A DNA stretch of 64,000 bases from Patiriisocius sp047731265. Its GTDB lineage: Bacteria > Bacteroidota > Bacteroidia > Flavobacteriales > Flavobacteriaceae. Location: contig NZ_CP159835.1 in the NCBI RefSeq assembly GCF_047731265.1, positions 1,488,001 to 1,552,000 of the forward strand, read 5' to 3'. Positions 47,181 to 54,393 of this stretch are shown in pieces (position 1 is the first letter of the stretch; each line of letters starts with the position of its first letter). A model generated the notes under the pieces. It had not been told where the DNA came from and searched no databases. It saw nothing but the letters and a program-made list of their open reading frames with translations. The translations under genes were made by a program, and so were the position numbers.

Positions 47181-47645
47181 AGTAGATAAAGGGTATAAGG
47201 TAATAAATATTTTGGTTGTTTCGTATTTTGAACACTTTATAATTAAAAATGAATACGAAAGGAGACGCATCTTTTCAGTGCCTTTTATTCTTTTAAAGCA
47301 TAGATATTGAAACTAGAATGTTGAATTTTAGTTTTTATGTTTTTTTTTAATAATCAGAACAGGTGCTTTCTTTACCTGTTAAGGAGCCTTGCGCTTCCGT
47401 ATGGCATCAACCATATTCAGAGTAATGACAATTAAAATCTGTCTAACCTGTTGTGCGTTAATTGTATGGTTATATTCTGTTTGTCTTTGTTGTGCCCCGT
47501 TCACAAGGATACGCACATCAAAAGTGCCATGGCCTATCGCGGCGTCCATAGTAATTTATGTGCAGATTCAATAAATGCTCGTTTGCCGAGCAATAAATTT
47601 GTTTGTTGTGATATTTGTATTCGTATCAATAACAATTGTGCTTAC
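47181..47645. other. 465-bp gap without a supported gene
   Basis: It holds the methyltransferase upstream region and a 57-codon minus-strand frame (MDAAIGHGTFDVRILVNGAQ onward) that may be the tail of the neighbouring pseudogene. Stops are frequent and no motif was recognised. Confidence 0.35.
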
Positions 47646-48165
47646 TCAACCTCTAATATTATTATTTACACCATAAATTAACACATTTGTACCTGAATTA
47701 CATCCCGTTACTCGTCCAAGTTGCTTGGAGTTAAAGGCATTAGCAAGTCCAATAAAATTACCATTGTTGGCAGTGGTTGGTTGATAAAAATTATTGTGTA
47801 CCCAAAGTTGTACTGTGCCAGTAGGAGTTATATGATTTTCTGAGCCTACCTCATTAATGGTTGTTGCTGAATTGGTTCCAATAAAATTCACTACCCCATA
47901 TTTGAAAAAGGCTGAACCGGTAATTACATTTGATAGTCCTGTGGAAGTTCCATTGGCGTTTGTTGTAGCGATCAAATTATATATTCCATTTTTTATACTG
48001 GCTATAGCGCTTCTATTTGCCAATTGGAGTGTTCTTAATTTATCTGTAGATTCAATTTCAACTTTTCCCAATGCTGCTGTGTTTTTTCCAATAGAGAAGT
48101 TTCGTCCTGTAAATTTATCATCTATAATTCCACAAGGTTATGACTTGATTCCTAGAATGGTTTAA
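47646..48165 (-). pseudogene. Remnant of a tail-fibre-like / endosialidase-chaperone-type surface protein gene
   Basis: The minus strand reads DDKFTGRNFSIGKNTAALGK, then VEIESTDKLRTLQLANRSAI, then repeated Y-x-x-x-NxxxG segments (IYNLIATTNANGTSTGLSNV, VLIYGVNNNIRG), ending in a stop at 47646. This K-x-EIxxTDxxRTLQL-N...GIYN pattern is familiar from long flavobacterial proteins whose C-terminus is a chaperone of endosialidase. Both ends are missing: no signal peptide, no chaperone domain. A second remnant of similar type lies at 53426-53950 in the same orientation, on the other side of the cyanophycin genes. Confidence 0.6.
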
Positions 48166-48458
48166 TGCTTTTTCATATAAACAAGTGTACTCTCATTTTC
48201 GCACAATGTATATTCTTAAGCATTATCAATATAGTCTTGAACCTCCTTCTTGTGGGTTATCTTTGCCTTTTGAATGTCTTGAAAATACAATTAGAAGTAT
48301 CCTTGTTAATGATAAAATAAACGGAAATAAAATCAATAAGATTTATTTCAATAGCTAGTTTTTTTGAGGAATAAAAGATACTGCCTTTTAAAAAAAGTAA
48401 ATGAGTCCCTAATTTATAAAAGTTTTACTTTAAAAGTAATGCATTCAAAATCAAAATG
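48166..48458. other. Spacer upstream of the isoaspartyl peptidase gene
   Basis: About 290 bp of A/T-rich sequence with no ORF or hairpin of note, preceding the -7 element at 48459. Confidence 0.4.
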
Positions 48459-48466
48459 TATTTTTG
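48459..48466 (+). promoter_or_regulatory. -7 element of the isoaspartyl peptidase gene
   Basis: TATTTTTG is an exact TAnnTTTG match 21 bp before the ATG at 48488. No convincing -33 box is seen. Confidence 0.4.
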
Positions 48467-48487
48467 GAATCAAAATCAGAATAATAT

Positions 48488-49435
48488 ATGAATAAATATG
48501 CAATTGCCATTCATGGGGGAGCAGGAACATTAGTAAAAGGTTTAATGACGCAAGCTTTAGAAACGGATTATAAAAACGCATTACAAACGGCACTCGACGC
48601 CGGGTCTAGGGTATTAGAAGAAAAAGGAACTTCACTCGATGCAGTTGAGGTTGCTGTAAAAATGTTAGAAAATTCGCCATTATTTAATGCGGGAAAAGGG
48701 GCTGTTTTTACCCATACTGGAACTCACGAAATGGACGCAGCGATTATGGACGGAAAAACGTTACAAGCTGGTAGTGTTTCATTAATTACAGGTATTAAAA
48801 ATCCAATATCCTTGTCACGTGACGTAATGGAAAAAAGCGATCATGTTTTTTTAGCGGGAGGTGGTGCATTACAGTTTGCAGAAAAACAAGGATACAAGCT
48901 TGAGCACGCAGATTATTTTTATGATGAGGTGCGTTATCAGCAATGGCAAACTATAAAAGATAGTGATACGTTTCAGTTAGATCATTCGGTAAAAAAGGAG
49001 GGAAAGTTTGGTACTGTTGGTGCGGTCGCCTTAGACAGTCACGGAAATATAGCGGCAGCAACATCAACAGGTGGTATGACCAATAAAAAATGGGGTAGAG
49101 TAGGAGACAGCCCAATGATAGGTGCTGGAACGTATGCAAATAACAAAACCTGCGCGGTAAGTTGCACAGGAAGCGGGGAGTTTTTTATTCGGGGTGTTGT
49201 CGCTTATGATGTAAGCTGCTTGATTGAATATAAAGGACTTTCTTTAGAAGAAGCTGCCAAAGAAGTGATTCAAAACCGAATCTTAAAAATAGGGGGAGAT
49301 GGAGGATTAATAGCTGTAGATACAAAAGGAAATATCACAATGCCGTTTAATACAGAAGGGATGTATCGCGCTTTTAAAAAATCTAGCGGAGAGACTGTGG
49401 TTTCTATTTATAAAGAGTCCTTTGATACTATTTAA
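48488..49435 (+). CDS. iaaA: Isoaspartyl peptidase / Ntn-type L-asparaginase
   Basis: Plant-type asparaginases cleave beta-aspartyl dipeptides. They self-process so that a threonine becomes the N-terminal nucleophile of the beta subunit. Here the site is KFG-Thr176 in GKFGTVGAVALD. Other hallmarks are IAIHGGAGTL at the start, FNAGKGAVFTHTGTHEMDA, GRVGDSPMIGAGTYANN, and SCTGSGEFFIRGVVAYD. The 315 residues are the usual length and there is no signal peptide. The next genes are cyanophycinase (convergent) and cyanophycin synthetase. Cyanophycinase releases beta-Asp-Arg, and this enzyme can split it into aspartate and arginine, completing the pathway. A terminator follows. Confidence 0.93.
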   Translation: MNKYAIAIHGGAGTLVKGLMTQALETDYKNALQTALDAGSRVLEEKGTSLDAVEVAVKMLENSPLFNAGKGAVFTHTGTHEMDAAIMDGKTLQAGSVSLITGIKNPISLSRDVMEKSDHVFLAGGGALQFAEKQGYKLEHADYFYDEVRYQQWQTIKDSDTFQLDHSVKKEGKFGTVGAVALDSHGNIAAATSTGGMTNKKWGRVGDSPMIGAGTYANNKTCAVSCTGSGEFFIRGVVAYDVSCLIEYKGLSLEEAAKEVIQNRILKIGGDGGLIAVDTKGNITMPFNTEGMYRAFKKSSGETVVSIYKESFDTI

Positions 49436-49467
49436 TAAAAATGAGCAGCAAAGGATGCTCATTTTTA
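49436..49467 (+). terminator. Terminator of the isoaspartyl peptidase gene
   Basis: AAAAATGAGCA and TGCTCATTTTT form an 11-bp stem with an 8-nt loop right after the stop codon. Confidence 0.85.
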
Positions 49468-49573
49468 TTGAATTACTCAGGAACCAAAGATTTCTAGAGT
49501 AATTTGAATGATGTTAATTAAAACGGTACCGCTAACGATGTTAAATGGAATAGAACAATTGAGGGTTGCTGAG

Positions 49574-50440
49574 TTAAAATTGCTCAGAAGTAACTGGCAA
49601 CGCCAAAGGACTTACCCTTACTTTTTTCTTCTTAATATTAAAACGATCACCACTAGCTAAAATGTGTGTTTTTAAATTAACTAATGACATAGAAGTACCT
49701 TCTTCTAAAAGAGCATGATTATTATGTCTTGCTCTTTTAGCATTAAAAAGGATAACCATTCCTGAGCCTAAAACTTCAAACTTTCCGTTTTTGATAATAA
49801 CACCAGTGTCTTCAGCAAGTCCAACGCCAATTAACTTTGGAAACTTAGCTACTGCTTCAGCCATGCGGCCAAAACGTCCTCTACGAATAAAATGGCTGTC
49901 AATAATTAAATCTGGAATAAAGCTCATTCCTTTAGTCATTTTGACTGCACCTTTTATGAAAGATTCTTGGCTGCTGCCGCCAGCAATCATCTCACGACTC
50001 ATGCACATTGCTCCAGCACTTGTTCCTGCGATTACAAACGTCTCTTTTTGATAACGATCGAGCATTATTTCGTGCAATTGTGTGCCGCCAATATTATGGG
50101 TAATATTAGATTGATTTCCGCCAGAGAACATAACGCAATTTGCAGTTCTCATACGATCGATAAAATCTTGTCTTTCAGAATCTTCGCGCTCACGAATATC
50201 CATAACAAATAGATTTGTGCATCCCAATTTGCCAAAAGCTTGCAAATAGTTTTCACCCACTTCTTCCGGAATACTAGAGGCGGTTGGTATTATTAAAATT
50301 TCAGCATTAACACCTCCCGATTCTCGTACTACACGAGATAAAATACCTTCTTCAATAAATTCTAGATGGTGTATCTCCGTTTCTTCAACTCCCTTGTCTT
50401 CATTTCCACCAATAGGTATTAAGATTCCTTTTGCGTTCAT
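49574..50440 (-). CDS. cphB: Cyanophycinase
   Basis: Cyanophycinase is a serine peptidase of family S51 that cuts cyanophycin into beta-Asp-Arg dipeptides. The 288 residues carry ILIPIGGNEDKG near the N-terminus, CVMFSGGNQSNI, the nucleophile Ser141 in VIAGTSAGAMCMS, and DSHFIRRGRFGRMAEAV with the active-site region conserved in CphB (DxHF-x-R-x-R). It lacks a signal peptide, so it acts on intracellular polymer. It is divergent from cphA (245 bp between the starts) and convergent with the isoaspartyl peptidase gene. A near-match -7 element (TCTCTTTG) lies about 40 bp upstream. Confidence 0.94.
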   Translation of the reverse strand: MNAKGILIPIGGNEDKGVEETEIHHLEFIEEGILSRVVRESGGVNAEILIIPTASSIPEEVGENYLQAFGKLGCTNLFVMDIREREDSERQDFIDRMRTANCVMFSGGNQSNITHNIGGTQLHEIMLDRYQKETFVIAGTSAGAMCMSREMIAGGSSQESFIKGAVKMTKGMSFIPDLIIDSHFIRRGRFGRMAEAVAKFPKLIGVGLAEDTGVIIKNGKFEVLGSGMVILFNAKRARHNNHALLEEGTSMSLVNLKTHILASGDRFNIKKKKVRVSPLALPVTSEQF

Positions 50441-50685
50441 CGTATGCTTTTATTAATAGTTTGTAAAAATACAAGTTTTGCAAAGAGAAAATTGATATAT
50501 TTAACCTTTGTTCAATTATTTAATAACGCTAAACGCAACCAAAATTTGTAATGCTTAAAAAAACGAGTTTTAGATCTGAGTTTATAAATTCAGTTTTAAA
50601 TCTCAATATTAAATAGAATAATCTGTGCTCTATTTATCTTTCTAAGCAGATTAAAAAAGTGCTATAACTCATAAACCAATCCAAT

Positions 50686-53331
50686 ATGAAGATACGTGAA
50701 ATAAACGCCATGCGAGGGCCAAATTACTGGTCTGTACGCCGCCATAAATTAATAGTTATGGTACTTGATTTAGAAGAGATGGAACAATTACCGTCAAATA
50801 AAATTGATGGTTTTCCGGAGCGACTAAAGGCTTTGTTTCCTTCCATGTATTCGCATCGTTGTTCTGAAGGTTGTGAAGGCGGATTTTTTATGCGTGTAGA
50901 TGGAGGTACTTGGATGGGACATATTATTGAGCACATTGCTCTGGAAATTCAAACCTTAGCAGGTATGGATACGGGCTTTGGTCGTACTCGTGGGTATGGT
51001 GAAGAGGGCGTTTATAGTGTTGTGTTTTCATACATAGAGGAAGATGCGGGCAGATATGCGGCAGAAGCAGCCGTTAAAATTTGTGAAGCTTTAATTGCCG
51101 GCGAAACCTATGAACTGGAAGACGACATTCAAAAAATGCGCGAATTGCGAGAAGAACAACGCCTTGGTCCAAGTACGGGTTCTATTGTTGAAGAGGCTGT
51201 AAGTAGGGGTATTCCGTGGATTAGACTTAATAAATATTCATTATGTCAATTAGGGTATGGTGCAAATCAAAAACGAATACAAGCAACGGTAACGAGCGAA
51301 ACTAGTAGTATTGGTGTGGAGTTGGCTTGCGATAAAGAAGACACCAAATATTTATTAGAACAGGCTGAAGTTGATGTGCCACGGGGCGATATTATTCGTC
51401 GTGAACGAAGCCTTGAAGCTGCCTGTAACTATGTAGGGTACCCCTTAGTTATAAAGCCAGTAGACGGCAATCATGGCCGGGGTATTACTGTTAACATTCA
51501 AAATTATAACGAAGCGCTAGAAGGTTTTAATCAAGCTAAAGAAAGCTCGAAGAGTGGTGCTATAATTGTTGAAAAATTTATAACAGGTGAGGATTATAGA
51601 CTGTTAGTTATTAATAACCAACTAGTAGCTGCTGCTATACGCACTCCTGCTCATGTTATAGGTGATGGGAAATCAACCATTCAAGAGTTAATAGATGAAG
51701 TTAATAAGGATCCGCGTCGTGGTTTTGGTCACGAAAATGTACTCACTAAAATTACAGTAAACGATTTAACTAAAACCATTATAAGAGACGCAGGGTATAC
51801 CTTAGATGCTATAATTTCTAAAGGCGAAAAACTTATTTTAAAGGATACAGCAAACTTGAGTACAGGCGGGACAGCTGAAGATATAACTGACATTGTGCAT
51901 CCTGCAAATGTGAGTATGGTAGAGCGAATTTCAAAAATTATTGATTTGGATATTTGCGGGGTTGATATAATGACTACAGACATCACCAAACCGTTATCTG
52001 AAACCGGAGGTGCTGTCCTTGAAGTCAATGCTGGACCTGGTTTTAGAATGCATTTAGCCCCAACATCGGGATTACCTCGTAACGTTGCTGCCCCTGTAAT
52101 TGATAAACTCTTTCCAAGAAAAGGAGATACAGGACGTATTCCTATAATTGCGATTACGGGTACTAATGGAAAAACCACAACCTCACGCCTAATTGCACAT
52201 ATTGCAAAAATGAATGGGTACAGAGTGGGGTATACCACCAGTGATGGCGTATATATTCAAAATAGACTGTTAATGAAAGGGGATTGTACCGGGCCTTCAA
52301 GTGCTGAGTTTGTTCTTAAAGATCCAACTGTAAATCTTGCTGTTTTAGAGTGTGCTCGTGGAGGTTTATTGCGGGCTGGGCTTGGATTTAAAAAGTGCGA
52401 TATTGGTATTGTTACCAACGTGGCGGCAGATCATTTAGGTCTAAAAGGAATCCATACTGTTGAACAATTGGCAAAAGTTAAAGGTGTAATTCCTGAAACG
52501 GTTTTACCAGATGGATATACAATTTTAAATGCTGATGATGATTTGGTTTATGAAATGCGCCGCACCGTAGAGTGCAGTGTAGCCTTATTTTCTATGGATG
52601 AAAACAATCCAAGAATTAAAGCGTTGCAGCGTTTAAACGGTATTACAGCAGTCTATGAAAATGGCTATGTAACCATTTGTCGAGGCGAATGGAAAATGCG
52701 ATTAATGAAAGCAGCACAAATTCCGTTGACCTATGGTGGGAAGGCTAAATTTATGATACAAAATGTGTTAGCAGCCATTTTAGCAGCAAATGTACAGGGA
52801 ATTAGCAATGAAGATATTAAAGCAGGACTTGAAACCTTTATACCTTCGGCTGCTCAAACCCCAGGGAGACTAAATCTTTTCAAGTTTCAAAATTTTAGCA
52901 TATTATTAGATTATGCCCATAATGCGGCAGGAATGAGAGCATTGAAAGGTTTTTCAGATAATTTAGAGGCAAGTTATAAAGTGTGTATCATTGCAGGGAT
53001 TGGAGACCGCAGGGAAGAAGATAATAATATGATAGGGAGTATTGCTGCTGAAATGGCAGATGAAATTATTATTCGTCAAGACAAACGTTTACGCGGTAAA
53101 ACCGAAGAAGAATTGATAAAAATGTTAAATGACGGAATTAAAAAGACAAACTCAACGATCAAAATAACAATTATTCCAAGTGAAAAAGAAGCCATCACGC
53201 ATGCTGTAAATAATGCTAAAAAAGATTCGCTTATTATATTGTGTAGTGACGTAGTCCCAGACGCATTAGCATTGGTTCAAAAATTTAAGGCACAAGAAGA
53301 TAGTGGGGAGAAGATTTTTGCGGAACAATAA
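50686..53331 (+). CDS. cphA: Cyanophycin synthetase
   Basis: CphA polymerises Asp and Arg into multi-L-arginyl-poly-L-aspartate using two ATP-driven sites. The 881 residues fit CphA1. An N-terminal domain (RGPNYWSVRRHKLIVMVLDL, with MGHIIEHIALEIQTLAG) is followed by an ATP-grasp domain with PLVIKPVDGNHGRGITVNI and VEVNAGPGFRMH-like metal site (VLEVNAGPGFRM). The last part is a Mur ligase-like domain with P-loop GTNGKTTTSR at about 492 and LLDYAHNAAGMRAL. Both active sites look complete. A weak -7 element (TATCTTTC) stands at 50635-50642. A strong terminator follows. With the neighbouring degradation genes it forms a nitrogen/carbon storage module. Confidence 0.96.
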   Translation: MKIREINAMRGPNYWSVRRHKLIVMVLDLEEMEQLPSNKIDGFPERLKALFPSMYSHRCSEGCEGGFFMRVDGGTWMGHIIEHIALEIQTLAGMDTGFGRTRGYGEEGVYSVVFSYIEEDAGRYAAEAAVKICEALIAGETYELEDDIQKMRELREEQRLGPSTGSIVEEAVSRGIPWIRLNKYSLCQLGYGANQKRIQATVTSETSSIGVELACDKEDTKYLLEQAEVDVPRGDIIRRERSLEAACNYVGYPLVIKPVDGNHGRGITVNIQNYNEALEGFNQAKESSKSGAIIVEKFITGEDYRLLVINNQLVAAAIRTPAHVIGDGKSTIQELIDEVNKDPRRGFGHENVLTKITVNDLTKTIIRDAGYTLDAIISKGEKLILKDTANLSTGGTAEDITDIVHPANVSMVERISKIIDLDICGVDIMTTDITKPLSETGGAVLEVNAGPGFRMHLAPTSGLPRNVAAPVIDKLFPRKGDTGRIPIIAITGTNGKTTTSRLIAHIAKMNGYRVGYTTSDGVYIQNRLLMKGDCTGPSSAEFVLKDPTVNLAVLECARGGLLRAGLGFKKCDIGIVTNVAADHLGLKGIHTVEQLAKVKGVIPETVLPDGYTILNADDDLVYEMRRTVECSVALFSMDENNPRIKALQRLNGITAVYENGYVTICRGEWKMRLMKAAQIPLTYGGKAKFMIQNVLAAILAANVQGISNEDIKAGLETFIPSAAQTPGRLNLFKFQNFSILLDYAHNAAGMRALKGFSDNLEASYKVCIIAGIGDRREEDNNMIGSIAAEMADEIIIRQDKRLRGKTEEELIKMLNDGIKKTNSTIKITIIPSEKEAITHAVNNAKKDSLIILCSDVVPDALALVQKFKAQEDSGEKIFAEQ

Positions 53332-53351
53332 ATCAAAAAAGTAATCCATAG

Positions 53352-53386
53352 AAAAAGACCGTGACCCAGTTGATGCGGTCTTTTTT
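53352..53386 (+). terminator. Terminator of cphA
   Basis: AAAAAGACCG and CGGTCTTTTTT enclose a 14-nt loop, 20 bp after the cphA stop. Confidence 0.85.
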
Positions 53387-53425
53387 ATTCTCAAGGATTT
53401 GGATGTCTTGAGAACTACTTTTATT

Positions 53426-53950
53426 TATCATTTAGATATTCGTAAAAATTTCCGTCTGCAGATGTAAGTACGTCACTTTCATCAAATACAAATGCGGCAG
53501 AAAATGTATTTTCTCCAGCAGTCGAACTTGAATTTCCTATTTGAAGCTCGCCATTGGTTCTTGATCGATTTCCTGTGGTGGTACATTGGTGCCAAATTCT
53601 CCACAAAGCAAGGCACTATCTTCGTCAGCAGCCGTATTGTTGATGAAAAGTTATTCTCTTCCAGAGCATCATTTCCAGCTCCAGAACCTAAAAAAGTAGT
53701 GCTGCTACCTGTACTAATAAAACCAGCGCTGTATCTCAAGGCGCTGTTGTCATTGCCGGCAACACTTGCGGTTAAAGATTCGAGTCCAGAAGTTGCATTA
53801 GGAGTTCCGGCGTTATTTGCCTATAAAGCGCGATACCCAAATCCAGCATTACTTGCTCCCGTAGTGCCAGTCATTGTTTGTAATCCCATAGCGTATTTTA
53901 AGTGCTGTCTACTTTCTTTAGAAAGCTTTTTTATAGCATTTGGTTTAGCT
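53426..53950 (-). pseudogene. Remnant of a tail-fibre-like surface protein gene with head-domain repeats
   Basis: Pieces on the minus strand in three frames: KKLSKESRQHLKYAMGLQTM, TGTTGASNAGFGYRAL (then a stop), ANNAGTPNATSGLESLTASV, GNDNSALRYSAGFISTGSST, and FLGSGAGNDALEENNF. They then change frame to ALLCGEFGTNVPP, FKIGNSSSTAGENTFSAAF and ADGNFYEYLNDK, where the reading ends. The G-x-x-AL-x-N-T-G-type repetition is that of trimeric adhesin or phage-tail head domains. Signal peptide and C-terminal chaperone are not found. It lies immediately beyond the cphA terminator and is oriented like the remnant at 47646-48165. Confidence 0.6.
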
Positions 53951-54332
53951 TATTAAATGTACCACACTAGTTTTTAATAGAAAAAGCTGCGGTTTTCCAT
54001 TCATTATTTAGATTTTAAAAACACTGTGTTTTTGTGACTTTTGTTATGTTAAAAATAACCAATTATATAATTCACTTTTTTACTATCCTCTATTTATTTT
54101 GGTTTAATACGCTAAAAGTATATCCGCGGATTCCGCCTGAATTTTAGTTGTCTGGACAGCGTTTTTTTATAATATATATCCTGAAGAGTGATGAAATTAA
54201 AGAATTGTTCTTTAATTAAAAGAGTTGCTGATTACTTAAAATAACAACGGTACTGGTTATTCTGGAGGACTTAATGTAGGCTTACTTCAACAAAAAGTTA
54301 ATGTTTTTTTTGACTAAATCAAATTTTGCATG
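53951..54332. other. 382-bp gap, no supported gene
   Basis: A/T-rich. A short plus-strand reading NNNGTGYSGGLNVGLLQQKV ending in a stop near 54317 looks like debris of a surface protein gene. Nothing else was recognised. Confidence 0.35.
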
Positions 54333-54364
54333 AAAAAACCCCGATTCATTTTTTGAACCGGGGC
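54333..54364 (-). terminator. Terminator of the rimP-nusA-infB operon
   Basis: On the minus strand CCCCGGTTCA pairs with TGAATCGGGG and is followed by a run of six T, about 30 bp after the infB stop. Confidence 0.85.
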
Positions 54365-54393
54365 AATACTATTTGTTATAGACTTAAGTAAAA

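Noticed and set aside
51729..52238. 169-codon minus-strand ORF within cphA
   Set aside because: It lies antisense to the conserved ATP-grasp/Mur part of cphA and has no recognisable features.
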